Of a stretch of 64,000 nt of DNA, positions 8,187 to 17,484 are shown one piece after another. Position 1 is the stretch's first letter. Each line of letters begins with the position of its first letter. Origin of the DNA: Planctomycetota bacterium (lineage in GTDB: Bacteria > Planctomycetota > UBA1135 > UBA2386). Where the stretch lies: assembly GCA_020851075.1 (NCBI GenBank), contig JADZDL010000316.1:1-64000 (forward strand). The letters run 5' to 3'. Under the pieces are notes generated by a model. The model had not been told where the DNA came from and ran no database searches. It saw only the letters and a list, made by a program, of their open reading frames with translations. A program made the position numbers and the translations under genes.

Positions 8187-9185
8187 ATGCGTATTCGTTG
8201 GCGTAACTTCGAACTGCCTTCCCAGGTTCGCCTGGAGAGGGAAACTGCGTCTGGTACCTACGGCAAGTTCACGGTCGAGCCGTTCGAGAAGGGTTTTGGT
8301 GCCACGATCGGCAACGGCCTGCGCCGCGTGCTGCTGTCGTCCATCGAAGGCACCGCGGTCACCTGGGTGCGGATCGACGGCGTCGTGCATGAGTTCTCGA
8401 CGATCCAGGGCGTCCTCGAAGACGTCACGCAGATCGTCCTGAATATCAAGAAGCTGCGCATCCGTCTGCACACCGATGCACCGACGACGCTGCGCATTGA
8501 CGTGAGCCAGAAGGGCGAAGTTCGCGCGGAGACGATCGAAGGCGACCACAACGTCGAGATCGCGAACCCGGAACTCAAGATCTGCACCCTGACCGAAGAC
8601 GTGCGCTTCTACTGCGAAATGCAGGTGCGCAAGGGTCGCGGTTACGTGACGGCCGAAGAGAACGTGACGGACGAGATGGAGATCGGAACCATCCCGACCG
8701 ACTCGATCTTCAGCCCCGTGCACCGCGTTCGCTACGCCATCGAGAACACGCGCGTCGGCAAGTCCACGGACTACGACCGCCTGGTTCTGGAAGTCTGGAC
8801 GGATGGCACGGTGTCCCCGGAGATGGCGCTCGTCGAAGCGAGCAAGATCTACCGCAAGCACCTGAACCCCTTCGTTCAGTACTTCGAGCTCAAGGAAGAC
8901 CTGGCCGTCGAAGGCGGCGTGCTCGCACCGGAAGGTGACGAGGGCGCGAAGCGTCGTGAGATGGTCGACCTGCTCAGCAAGAGCATCGACATGCTCGAGC
9001 TCTCGGTGCGGGCCAAGAACTGCCTCGACAGCGAGAGTGTCACGCTCATGCGCGACCTCGTGCAGCTGTCGGAGCCTGAGTTGCTCAAGGTGCGCAACTT
9101 CGGCAAGACCTCACTCAAGGAGGTCAAGAGCAAGCTGAGCGCGCTCGGGTTGTCGCTCGGAATGAGTACTGAAGACTACAAGTAG
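8187..9185 (+). CDS. rpoA: DNA-directed RNA polymerase subunit alpha
   Basis: The 332-residue protein is the alpha subunit, whose dimer scaffolds assembly of beta and beta'. The N-terminal domain (residues ~1-235) includes GFGATIGNGLRRVLLSSIEGTA. The C-terminal domain (~255-325) has the paired helix-hairpin segments LELSVRAKNCL and ELLKVRNFGKTSLKEVK that bind UP elements. The ATG at 8187 was chosen because a GGGAG motif precedes it and the protein then begins in the family manner; the frame is open further upstream. Confidence 0.97.
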   Translation: MRIRWRNFELPSQVRLERETASGTYGKFTVEPFEKGFGATIGNGLRRVLLSSIEGTAVTWVRIDGVVHEFSTIQGVLEDVTQIVLNIKKLRIRLHTDAPTTLRIDVSQKGEVRAETIEGDHNVEIANPELKICTLTEDVRFYCEMQVRKGRGYVTAEENVTDEMEIGTIPTDSIFSPVHRVRYAIENTRVGKSTDYDRLVLEVWTDGTVSPEMALVEASKIYRKHLNPFVQYFELKEDLAVEGGVLAPEGDEGAKRREMVDLLSKSIDMLELSVRAKNCLDSESVTLMRDLVQLSEPELLKVRNFGKTSLKEVKSKLSALGLSLGMSTEDYK

Positions 9186-9193
9186 TTGCAGTT

Positions 9194-9254
9194 GGTCTGG
9201 TAAGGACTTGCCAGACCGATTGCTCCGGAAGATACTGCTCGCCCCTGTGGGCGA
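9194..9254 (+). other. Two hairpins in the rpoA-rplQ spacer
   Basis: GGTCTGG (9194-9200) pairs perfectly with CCAGACC (9211-9217). TCGCCC (9239-9244) pairs with GGGCGA (9249-9254). Neither is followed by a T run, so they are more likely processing or attenuation structures than full terminators. They sit in the 99-base gap before rplQ. Confidence 0.45.
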
Positions 9255-9284
9255 CCTTGGTAGAGCGAGTAGAGGATTGCAGCC

Positions 9285-9719
9285 ATGATGCACAATATTG
9301 CTGGTAAGCGGTTGCAGCGGAACACGGCCCATCGCGCCGCGCTGCGTAAGAACTTCACGGTGTCCGTGATCATGCACGAACGGGTGGTCACGACCCTGTC
9401 GAAGGCCAAGGCCCTGCGCCCCTTCGTCGAGAAGATCATCACCCTGGCGAAGGGGACGGACGAGAAGACGCGGCTCCACCGCATCCGTCGTGCCGTGTCC
9501 CTGCTGCAGGACAAGACGGCCGTGAAGAAGCTCTTTGATGAGCTGGGCCCGCGCTTTGCCAACCGTCCAGGTGGCTACACGCGCATCCTGCGGCTGCCTG
9601 ATTACCGCATCGGTGACGGCGGCAGCAAGGTCGTGTTTGAGCTGGTCGACAACAAGGTGCTGGAGCGCAAGCTCAAGGCTGCCGAGATCGAGCCCAGCAC
9701 CGAAACGGCTGAAGTCTGA
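9285..9719 (+). CDS. rplQ: 50S ribosomal protein L17
   Basis: The 144-residue protein is L17, located near the peptide exit tunnel. The N-terminus (LQRNTAHRAALRKN) and the stretch GGYTRILRLPDYRIGDGG are diagnostic. Two adjacent ATG codons (9285, 9288) are possible starts, with an AGAGG motif upstream. It is the last gene of the ribosomal operon and is followed by a strong terminator. Confidence 0.97.
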   Translation: MMHNIAGKRLQRNTAHRAALRKNFTVSVIMHERVVTTLSKAKALRPFVEKIITLAKGTDEKTRLHRIRRAVSLLQDKTAVKKLFDELGPRFANRPGGYTRILRLPDYRIGDGGSKVVFELVDNKVLERKLKAAEIEPSTETAEV

Positions 9720-9777
9720 TTGACTCTGGTCATCAAGGCTGAGCACTACTTGCTCGGCCTGAGCCTGGCGGGCTGGC

Positions 9778-9800
9778 GGCGCGGACCTTTGGTTCGCGCC
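9778..9800 (+). terminator. Intrinsic terminator of the ribosomal operon
   Basis: GGCGCGGACC (9778-9787) pairs over ten positions (one G-T) with GGTTCGCGCC (9791-9800) around a TTT loop. It is followed by GTTTGCGTTTG. It lies 58 bases after the rplQ stop and before the convergent end of dnaE. Confidence 0.8.
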
Positions 9801-9876
9801 GTTTGCGTTTGCACTGACTCCCGCGGATGCCCGCCAGCCGACCCTGGCTGGCCGCTTCTCCCCGGCACCGTCCCGT

Positions 9877-12800
9877 CTACGACCGTGTGAACGAGATGTT
9901 GTCGGGGCCGACCAGCAACGCCAGGTCGTCCAGAAGTGCGTCGCCGACCCGCACTCCGGCGTCGGCCCGCACGCGGAAGCAGGTCTCCCCATCCTCGATG
10001 TCGAGATGGAGGTGCTGGTTGCCCTTGTGGCGATCGACGATCTGCATGATGCGGTCGAGGTTGGCCTCGCTCGCGAGCGGCCCCTCGAGGTTCAGGACGA
10101 GGCCCGCAACTTCGCGGCGCACCACCTCGCTGGCTGGTTCGATCTGATCCAGCAGCAGCGCCTTCTCCTCGGAGTTGGCGTCGAGACGCCCCGACAGAAA
10201 GACGATGGCGTCTTCGACGATGCGGTCCTTCACGTTGGCGTAGGCGCGCGCAAAGCACGTCACGGCTACCTGCCCGTCGAGATCCTCGAGCTGGAAGCGG
10301 GCCATCTTCTGGCCGGCGTTCTTGCCCTGCTTGATCTGCAAGACACGCACCGAACTGACCATGCCCGCGATGCGAACGGTGCCACCGGGCTCGATCCCAG
10401 CTAGCGATCGGGTGGTCTGCCCAGCAATGCGCCTCAAGAACGCGCCGCGCTTCTCGAACGGGTGCCCTGACAGGTAGAAGCCGAGCGACTCCTTCTCGCG
10501 GGCCAGGCGATCGTGCTCGGGCCATTCGGTGGGATCGGCGCCGGCCGTGTTGCTGGCCTTGGTCGTCAGGGCGGGGGCCGCGAACAGCATCTTCTGGCCC
10601 CGCCGCCGGTCTTCGCGGGCGATCGCCGAGGAACGCAGCGCCTGTTCGATGGCTGCGAAGTTGCCGGCGCGGCTGCGGCCAAGCCCATCGAGGGCGCCAG
10701 CTTGCACCATGGCCTCGAGCGCCGTCTTGTTGAGCAGCGTGCTGTCGAGGCGTTCGCAGAGGTCTTCCAGCGAGGAGAACTCACCCTTGCCGCGGCTCTC
10801 CTCCGCGATGGCGTCCGCGACGCGCGTACCGACGCCCTTGATGGCGCCAAGCCCGTAGCGGATCGACTTCTGCTCGACGCCGAAGTAGCGCTGCGAACGA
10901 TTCACGCTGGGGGGCAGGATCGGCATGCCCGAACGCCGCGCCTCGTCGATGAACTCCTTGATCTTGTCGCTGTTACTCGATTCGACCGTCAGGTTCGCGG
11001 CAGTGAACTCGGTCGGATAGTGCGCCTTGAGCCACGCCGTGTGGTAGGTGACCAGCGCGTAGGCCGTCGAGTGCGACTTGTTGAAGCCGTACCCGGCGAA
11101 GTACTCCATCGTCTCGAACAGTTCCTTCGCGAACTTCTCGCCGTAGTTCTGGGCCTTCGCGCCCGCGATGAACTGATCCTTGAACTTGGCCATGACCTCG
11201 GGCTTCTTCTTGCCCATGGCCTTGCGCAGGTTGTCGGCCTCGGACATCGAGAAGCCGCCGATGAGGTTCGAGATCTGCATCACCTGCTCCTGGTAGACGA
11301 TAACCCCGTAGGTCGGCTCCAGGACTGGCTTGGTCGCGGCGTGCGGATAGACGACCGGTTCTTCGCCGTGCTTGCGGCGCACGAACATGTCCACCATGCC
11401 CGATCCGAGTGGGCCTGGCCGGTACAGCGCGAGCACGGCGATCACGTCCTCAAACGTGTCGGGTTTCAGGCGCGTGAGCAGTTCGCGCATACCGCCCGAT
11501 TCGAGCTGGAACACACCCTGCGTCTCACCACGCGTCATCAGCGCATACGTCGGCCGGTCGTCGAGCGGCAGCGTGCCGAGGTCGATGTCGATGCCGTGCA
11601 CTTCCTTCACGAGCCGCACACCTTCCTGCAGGATGGTGAGCGTCTTGAGGCCGAGGAAGTCCATCTTCAGCAGGCCGACTTCCTCGAGTTCGGTCATCTG
11701 CCACTGCGTGATCACGTCCTCGCCGTTCTTGGCCAACGGCACGTAGTCACGCAGCGGGCGGTCGGCGATCACGACGCCGGCGGCGTGGATCGAGCTGTGG
11801 CGCGCCTTGCCTTCGAGCTTCAGCGACAGTTCGAACAGGCGTTTGTGCAGCGGCGAACTGTCGCGGATCTGTTTGAGTTCGGCGTCCGTCTCCAGCGCCG
11901 TTTCAAGGGACGCCCCGGGGCCCTGCGGCACCTTCTTGCACAGCTTGTCGACCTCGGCGATCGAGAAGTCCAAGACACGCCCGACGTCGCGGAGCACGCC
12001 GCGGCTCGCCATCGTGCCGAACGTGATGATCTGGCAGACGCAGTCGTTGCCGTACTTCTGCCGCACATACTCGATGACTTCTTCGCGGCGGTTGCCGCAG
12101 AAGTCGATATCGATATCGGGCATCGACACGCGGCCGGGATTGAGGAAACGTTCGAACAGCAGCGCGTAGCGCAGCGGACAGACATCCGTGATCGCGAGGC
12201 AGTAGGCGACGATCGAACCTGCGGCTGAACCACGACCAGGCCCGACCGGGATGCCCATCGAACGCGCCTTCGCGATGAAGTCGTGCACGATGAGGAAGTA
12301 GCTCACGAAGCCGAGCTTCCGGATGACGCCGATCTCGTAGTCGAGCCGCGCCTGCACCTTCTCGTCGATCGCCCCGTAGCGCCGGATCGCGCCCTGCTTG
12401 CACAGCGCCTCGAAGTAGTCGTCGGGGGACGAGCCGTCTTCGGGTTTGAACACGGGCAGGTGGTAGACACCGAACTCGATGTCGATCTTGCAGCGGTCGG
12501 CGATCGCGACCGAGTTGGCGAGCGCTTCTGGCCAGTCGGCGAAGTTCGCCGCCATCTGCGCGCGCGACTTCAAGAACAGCTCGCGCGAGCTCATGCGGAA
12601 GCGCGTCTGGTCGGCGACCGTCTTGCCGCCGCGGATGCACAGCATGATGTCCTGCGCGAGCCAGTCTTCGGCGTGCAGGTAGTGCACATCGTTGGTGGCG
12701 ACGCACGGCAGCCCCGTGGACTTGCCGAGTTCGCGCAACATCTGTGTGACCTTGCGTTGGCCTTCAAACCCCGTCTCCGCGACCTCGAGGAAGAAGTTGT

Positions 12801-13311
12801 CCTTGCCGAACAGTTCGCCGAGGCGCAGCGCGGTATCGCGAGCCCCCTTCAGGTCGTTCTGCTGGATCGCGGTGGCGATTTGCGAGGAGATCGTGCCCGA
12901 CAACGCGATCAGACCCTCGCGGTGGTCCTGCAGCACTTCGAGGTCGACGCGCGGGCGGTAGCTGAAGCCCTCGAGCCACGCGCGGCCCGAGAGTTTCTTC
13001 AGGTTGTCGAGGCCCTGGTTGTTCGTCGCCAGCAGCGTCAGGTCGAAGGTCGGGTTGTCGGCGCCGGCCGTCTCCTTGCGCGTCTTGCCGGCGATGTAGG
13101 TCGTCTGCCCGACGATGGGTTTGATCTGCTTGCCTTTGCAGGCCTTGAAGAACTCGACGGCGCCGAACAGGTTGCCGTTGTCGGTCAGCGCCATCGCGGG
13201 CTGGCCGTCCGCGGCCGCCGCGGCGACGAGATCGCCGACCTCCGCAGAGGCCGCGAGCAGGCTGTAGTGCGAGCGCACATGCAGGTGGCAGAAAGGAGGC
13301 GCGTCGCTCAT
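9877..13311 (-). CDS. dnaE: DNA polymerase III subunit alpha
   Basis: The 1144-residue protein is the replicative polymerase. Domain order is PHP (residues ~1-270), polymerase palm/thumb/fingers, helix-hairpin-helix, and an OB fold near residue 1000 (VRIAGMVSSVRVLQ). Catalytic aspartates are visible: D401 and D403 in PDIDIDF (398-404) and D551 in LLKMDFLGLKTL. The PHP motif reads HLHVRSHYSLL, so one of the usual metal-binding histidines is Arg13 and this domain may not be active as a nuclease. The ATG at 13311 is preferred over an in-frame GTG two codons upstream. The gene lies 53 bases after argF on the same strand, probably one transcript. Confidence 0.97.
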   Translation of the reverse strand: MSDAPPFCHLHVRSHYSLLAASAEVGDLVAAAAADGQPAMALTDNGNLFGAVEFFKACKGKQIKPIVGQTTYIAGKTRKETAGADNPTFDLTLLATNNQGLDNLKKLSGRAWLEGFSYRPRVDLEVLQDHREGLIALSGTISSQIATAIQQNDLKGARDTALRLGELFGKDNFFLEVAETGFEGQRKVTQMLRELGKSTGLPCVATNDVHYLHAEDWLAQDIMLCIRGGKTVADQTRFRMSSRELFLKSRAQMAANFADWPEALANSVAIADRCKIDIEFGVYHLPVFKPEDGSSPDDYFEALCKQGAIRRYGAIDEKVQARLDYEIGVIRKLGFVSYFLIVHDFIAKARSMGIPVGPGRGSAAGSIVAYCLAITDVCPLRYALLFERFLNPGRVSMPDIDIDFCGNRREEVIEYVRQKYGNDCVCQIITFGTMASRGVLRDVGRVLDFSIAEVDKLCKKVPQGPGASLETALETDAELKQIRDSSPLHKRLFELSLKLEGKARHSSIHAAGVVIADRPLRDYVPLAKNGEDVITQWQMTELEEVGLLKMDFLGLKTLTILQEGVRLVKEVHGIDIDLGTLPLDDRPTYALMTRGETQGVFQLESGGMRELLTRLKPDTFEDVIAVLALYRPGPLGSGMVDMFVRRKHGEEPVVYPHAATKPVLEPTYGVIVYQEQVMQISNLIGGFSMSEADNLRKAMGKKKPEVMAKFKDQFIAGAKAQNYGEKFAKELFETMEYFAGYGFNKSHSTAYALVTYHTAWLKAHYPTEFTAANLTVESSNSDKIKEFIDEARRSGMPILPPSVNRSQRYFGVEQKSIRYGLGAIKGVGTRVADAIAEESRGKGEFSSLEDLCERLDSTLLNKTALEAMVQAGALDGLGRSRAGNFAAIEQALRSSAIAREDRRRGQKMLFAAPALTTKASNTAGADPTEWPEHDRLAREKESLGFYLSGHPFEKRGAFLRRIAGQTTRSLAGIEPGGTVRIAGMVSSVRVLQIKQGKNAGQKMARFQLEDLDGQVAVTCFARAYANVKDRIVEDAIVFLSGRLDANSEEKALLLDQIEPASEVVRREVAGLVLNLEGPLASEANLDRIMQIVDRHKGNQHLHLDIEDGETCFRVRADAGVRVGDALLDDLALLVGPDNISFTRS

Positions 13312-13364
13312 CGCCACATCACGTTACTCGATGCTACGCAGCGCGCCCACGCCAACCTGATCCC

Positions 13365-14363
13365 TCACTTCAACAGCTGCATGAGCAGCGCCTTCTGCAC
13401 GTGCGTACGATTGGCGGCTTGCTCGTAGATCACCGAACGTGGCCCGTCGAGCACGGCATCGGTGGCGGCGACGTTGCGGCGCACGGGCAGCGGGTGCATG
13501 AGCAGCGCGTTGTTGGTGCTCGCCATGAGCTGCTCATCGACGCGCCAGCTCTGCAACGAACGCTTCACCATCGCTTCGCGTTCGGCGTCGTCCCAGTATT
13601 TCGTGCAGCCCCACGACCGCGCGTAGAGCACTTCGGACCCGCGGCACGCGCTCGCCATGTCGTTGCTGACCTGGAGCGAGCCGCCAGCATCGCCGGCCAG
13701 CGTCTTGCTGCGTTCGAGCACTTCGCCGTCGACCTCGAAGCCGAGTGGGTGGGCGAGCGTCACGTTCATGCCCATGCGCGCCGCGACCTGGAGGATCGAG
13801 TGCGTCGGGCCGAGCGACTTTGGCTCGGGGTGGTTGCACCACAGCAGCGTGAGTTTGCGGCCCTTCAACGACACGAGGTTCTCGCGCATCGTCATCACGT
13901 CGGCGAGCGCCTGGCACGGATGTTCGAAGCTCGTCTCGAGGTTGATCACGGGCACCGAAGCGTACTTGGCATAACTGCGCAGCAGCAGTTCCTGGCGATC
14001 GTGCTCCCAGGTGCCGGAGCGCGCCGCCGAACGGATGCCGAGCGCATCGACGTAGCGCGACAACGTGCGCGCGGCGTCCTTGACGTGCTCTTCGGCAGGG
14101 CCGTCCATGACGGCCTGCTCCTGGGGCTCCAGCTCGTAGAGGTCGTTGCTCGACAGGTTGATGCAGTGGCCGCCCAGTTGCACCATCGCGACCTCGAAGG
14201 ACACGCGGGTGCGGAGGCTGGGTTGGAAGAACAGGAGGCCGAGGGTCTTGCCCGCGAGAACCTGACCAGGCCGCTTGCCCTTGGCACGGGTGGCCAGGTC
14301 GAGCAGGTCGTCGAGTTCGGAACGGGTTAGATCGGCAGTCGAAAGAAAGTCGCGCTTGCTCAC
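13365..14363 (-). CDS. argF': N-acetylornithine carbamoyltransferase-like transcarbamylase
   Basis: The 332-residue protein transfers a carbamoyl group from carbamoyl phosphate. The binding motif SLRTR is at residues 49-53 and HPCQ at 148-151. Overall it resembles the acetyl/succinylornithine branch rather than classical ornithine carbamoyltransferase: HPEPKSLG, TNNALLMHPLPVRRNV and the C-terminal ANRTHVQKALL match that branch. E91 in the AEEH segment lies where, in the known family, Glu marks N-acetylornithine and Pro marks N-succinylornithine specificity. A299 occupies the place of the carboxylated Lys of the Xanthomonas enzyme. It starts with GTG and is divergent from tadA by 33 bases. Substrate is inferred, not shown. 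Confidence 0.8.
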   Translation of the reverse strand: MSKRDFLSTADLTRSELDDLLDLATRAKGKRPGQVLAGKTLGLLFFQPSLRTRVSFEVAMVQLGGHCINLSSNDLYELEPQEQAVMDGPAEEHVKDAARTLSRYVDALGIRSAARSGTWEHDRQELLLRSYAKYASVPVINLETSFEHPCQALADVMTMRENLVSLKGRKLTLLWCNHPEPKSLGPTHSILQVAARMGMNVTLAHPLGFEVDGEVLERSKTLAGDAGGSLQVSNDMASACRGSEVLYARSWGCTKYWDDAEREAMVKRSLQSWRVDEQLMASTNNALLMHPLPVRRNVAATDAVLDGPRSVIYEQAANRTHVQKALLMQLLK

Positions 14364-14396
14364 AGGTCCCGGTATCGGTGGAGTTCCCGACGATAG

Positions 14397-14870
14397 ATGA
14401 GCCCCATGCCACCGACAAGCGAAGACGCGCGATGGATCGCACGTTGTCTAGAACTTGCTGCCGAAGCGGCCGCCGCCGACGAGGTGCCCGTGGGGGCCGT
14501 CGTCGTCATCGATGGCGTCGTTGTGGGGGAGGGGCGCAACCGTGTCGAAGCGCAGCGCTCGCCGTTGGCCCATGCCGAGATGGAGGCGCTGCAGCAGGCC
14601 CTGGCCACGATCGGCGAGAAGCGATTGCCGCGGGCGGTGCTCTACAGCTCCCTGGAACCGTGTTTTCTCTGTGCTGGGGCGATCCTGCATGTCCGGGTGC
14701 AACGTGTGGTGTTTTCGGCCCGCGATCCCAAGTTCGGGGCGGTGCGGTCGCTCGCGAACGTGCTGGAAGACCCCCGGCTGAACCATCGCTGTGAGGTGCA
14801 CGAAGGTCCCGGCGCCGACCTCAGCGCCGAAATGCTGCGAGCCTTCTTTCGCGGCAAACGCGGCAACTGA
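14397..14870 (+). CDS. tadA: tRNA-specific adenosine deaminase TadA
   Basis: The 157-residue enzyme deaminates adenosine 34 to inosine in tRNA-Arg(ACG). The zinc/catalytic motif HAE is at residues 59-61 (PLAHAEMEAL), and PCFLC (88-92) supplies the two cysteine ligands. The C-terminal helix AEMLRAFFRGKR is typical. ATG at 14397 and ATG at 14406 are both possible starts. In Firmicutes tadA lies next to the SRP RNA and dnaX; here these are about 12 kb downstream, with other genes between. Confidence 0.95.
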   Translation: MSPMPPTSEDARWIARCLELAAEAAAADEVPVGAVVVIDGVVVGEGRNRVEAQRSPLAHAEMEALQQALATIGEKRLPRAVLYSSLEPCFLCAGAILHVRVQRVVFSARDPKFGAVRSLANVLEDPRLNHRCEVHEGPGADLSAEMLRAFFRGKRGN

Positions 14871-15001
14871 GCGCGCCGGCGCCGTCGTTCCGCTGGCATG
14901 GGGGCTCGGTAGTTTCACGTTGGTTGTTGAAAAACGGGGGGCTGATCGGCACGATCCTCAGCCTCATTCGGCGACCCGCGTACCCGCGCGGCGACCCTCG
15001 C

Positions 15002-15091
15002 GGAGAGGTGGCAGAGCGGCTGAATGTGCCGGTTTCGAAAACCGGTTGACCCGCAAGGGTCACGGGGGTTCGAATCCCCCCCTCTCCGCCA
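15002..15091 (+). tRNA. tRNA-Ser(CGA)
   Basis: A complete class II tRNA with acceptor stem GGAGAGG/CCTCTCC, discriminator G at 15088 and encoded CCA at 15089-15091. The anticodon stem-loop is CCGGT-TTCGAAA-ACCGG, giving anticodon CGA (reads UCG). The long variable arm is TGACCCGCAAGGGTCA. The T loop GGTTCGAATCC is intact. The ends match the tRNA-Ser on the other strand at 27032-27122. Confidence 0.95.
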
Positions 15092-15272
15092 TGTTTTCTC
15101 GCACCTCGGCAGGTGCTTGGAGACTGTTCCTGGTCGCCTCAGGTCGCCCGCGCTTGCTGGGCTGGCCTGCTGGGCTGGCTTGCTTGGGCTGGCCATGTTG
15201 GGGCCGGCGCCCCTGGGTTGGCAGCCCCAAATCCCCCCGGACCCGCCGCCGAGCCCGATCCGGCGGCTCCCT

Positions 15273-17396
15273 TCACTTCAGCATCTGCCACAAGAACGTG
15301 TAGGACAGCGCCGCCATGTGTGCGGCCTGCTTGTTGTCCGCGGCACCGCCGTGACCACCTTCGATGTTCTCGTAGTAGAGCGCCGGGTGCCCCTGTTCCA
15401 TCATCTGCGCCATCATCTTGCGCGCGTGGCCAGGGTGCACCCGGTCGTCGCGCGTCGACGTCGTGAACAGCACCTTCGGGTACTTCCCAGTGGCCTGCAG
15501 ATTGTGGTACGGCGAGTAGCGCCGCAGCCATTCGGCTTCTTTCGGGTCGTCGGGATTGCCGTATTCGCCCATCCACGACGCGCCCGCCAGCAGCTTGTGG
15601 TAGCGCAGCATGTCGAGCAGCGGCACCTGGCAGACGATCGCCCCGAACAGTTCGGGATACATGACGAGCATGTTGCCCATCAGGAGGCCGCCGTTGCTGC
15701 CGCCTTGCGCGCCGAGGTGGGCGGGCGAAGTGATCTTCTGCGCGATGAGGTCCTTGGCGACCGCCGCGAAGTCTTCGTAGCACTTGTTGCGATCCTGCTT
15801 GAGGGCTGCCTGATGCCATTTCGGGCCAAACTCGCCGCCGCCGCGGATGTTGGCGACCGCATAGACACCGCCCTGGCTGAGCCACGAGGAGCCGACGCCG
15901 GCTGAGTAGTTGGGCGTCATCGACACCTCGAAGCCGCCGTAGCCATACAGCAGGGTCGGGTTCTTGCCGTTGCGCGGCAGGCCCTTCTTGCTGACCAGGA
16001 AGTACGGAATGCGCGTGCCGTCCTTGGAGAGCGCCTCGCGTTGTTCGACCTCGAGCCCCGTAGCATCGAAAAACGACGGCAGGCTCTTCAACTTGCGCAG
16101 CGGTGGCTGCGTCTGCCCGGCGGCCGCGATCGTGCCCAGGTACAGACTCGTCGGGGTCAGGTAGTCCGTGATCGTGAGGAAGAAGTCGTCGCAGGTCTCG
16201 TCGTCGATCGCCGACGCGCTGATCGTGCCAAACTCGGGCAGGCCTGGCAGAGGCTCGCTCTGCCACTTGCCGTCCTTGTGCGTGAGCACCGAGATGCGGT
16301 TGCGAACGTTGTCGAGCACGTTCAAGAGCACGTGGTTCTGCAGCGGCGAGAACCCGGCCAGCGAACTACGTTCGGTCGGCGCAAACAGCACGTCGAACGT
16401 GCGTTCGCCGGCGAGGAATGCGTCAAGTTTGCACGCGAGCAGGGTGCCCGCGGTGTAGGTCGCACCACCGACGGCCCAATCGTCGCGCAGGTCGAGCAGC
16501 AGCCATTCGCGGTGCAGGTTGGCATTGGCGCTGTCGGGCTTCTCGATCTTGATGGGCTTGCCATCGCGCAGCACGAAGACTTCGTTCGTGTAGAACGTGA
16601 TGCCGCGGTAGACGATGTCGCGCTCGAAGCCTTTGGTGTGGTCGCGCGACGCCTGCAGCATCACGTCCTCGACCTTGCCCTCGGCGACGATGGTCGCCGA
16701 CGACAGTGGCGTGCCGCGGCGCCAGAGTTTGGCGATGCGCGGATACCCTGACGAGGTCATCGAGCCGGGACCGAAGTCGGTCGACACGAACACCGAGTCA
16801 CGATCGCGCCACGACGCCCCGCCCTTCGCTTCGGGCAACACGAAGCCGTCGGCGACGAAATCCCGCTTGTCCATGTCGAACTCGCGGGTCACCGACGCAT
16901 CGGCGCCGCCGCGCGACAGCGAGATCAGGCAGAGGCGGTTCTCGGGCTGCAGGAACCGCGCGCCGTGCCAGACCCAATTCTCGTTCTCCTTCTTGCCGAG
17001 CGCGTCGAGGTCGAGCACGACTTCCCACTTGGGGGCGTCCTTCACGTACTCGTCGAGTGTCGTGCGGCGCCACAGGCCGCGCGGGTTCTGCGCGTCCTGC
17101 CAGAAGTTGTAGTAGTAGTCCCCGCGCTTGCCGACGTACGGAATGCGCGCCGTCGAGTCGAGGACCGCGAGGATGCGGTCGTAGGTGGCGCGGAACTCCG
17201 GCGTGTCGGCCAGCACCTTCTGGCTCTCCGCATTGCGCTCGCGCACCCAGGTGAGTGCCCGTTCACTGGTGACCTCTTCGAGCCATTCGCGCGGATCTTG
17301 GGCGGTGGTAGGAGTTTGCGGCGTGCCGGGCATGGGGGAGTTCTGGGCGGAAACGAGGGCGGTGGCGAGCATGGCCACCGGCAAGATGCGGTTCAT
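15273..17396 (-). CDS. Secreted prolyl oligopeptidase (S9A family)
   Basis: The 707-residue protein starts with a signal peptide (MNRILPVAMLATALVSAQ) and matches prolyl oligopeptidase in length and order: N-terminal segment, seven-bladed propeller (residues ~90-450) and C-terminal alpha/beta hydrolase. Ser567 lies in GGSNGG; the Asp is in TSTRDDRVHPGHARKM; the His is in IEGGHGGAADN. It would cleave short proline-containing peptides, probably outside the cytoplasm. The start at 17396 is chosen for the signal peptide; the frame opens five codons earlier. It is divergent from the 17485 gene. Confidence 0.92.
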   Translation of the reverse strand: MNRILPVAMLATALVSAQNSPMPGTPQTPTTAQDPREWLEEVTSERALTWVRERNAESQKVLADTPEFRATYDRILAVLDSTARIPYVGKRGDYYYNFWQDAQNPRGLWRRTTLDEYVKDAPKWEVVLDLDALGKKENENWVWHGARFLQPENRLCLISLSRGGADASVTREFDMDKRDFVADGFVLPEAKGGASWRDRDSVFVSTDFGPGSMTSSGYPRIAKLWRRGTPLSSATIVAEGKVEDVMLQASRDHTKGFERDIVYRGITFYTNEVFVLRDGKPIKIEKPDSANANLHREWLLLDLRDDWAVGGATYTAGTLLACKLDAFLAGERTFDVLFAPTERSSLAGFSPLQNHVLLNVLDNVRNRISVLTHKDGKWQSEPLPGLPEFGTISASAIDDETCDDFFLTITDYLTPTSLYLGTIAAAGQTQPPLRKLKSLPSFFDATGLEVEQREALSKDGTRIPYFLVSKKGLPRNGKNPTLLYGYGGFEVSMTPNYSAGVGSSWLSQGGVYAVANIRGGGEFGPKWHQAALKQDRNKCYEDFAAVAKDLIAQKITSPAHLGAQGGSNGGLLMGNMLVMYPELFGAIVCQVPLLDMLRYHKLLAGASWMGEYGNPDDPKEAEWLRRYSPYHNLQATGKYPKVLFTTSTRDDRVHPGHARKMMAQMMEQGHPALYYENIEGGHGGAADNKQAAHMAALSYTFLWQMLK

Positions 17397-17484
17397 GGGA
17401 TTCCTGGGCACGGGAGCCTAGCCCCCGGATGGGGTTGGCTTCGAGGTCTACGTAAGGAACTCGCGACTTGCGGGTCTCTCGGGC

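Noticed and set aside
10513-12228. 571-codon open frame on the + strand
   Set aside because: It is antisense to dnaE, whose catalytic motifs are intact.
15131-15240. Repeated GCTGGGCTGGC after tRNA-Ser(CGA) as a CRISPR or repeat array
   Set aside because: Copies are irregular, very short and without spacers; it is low-complexity G/C/T sequence.
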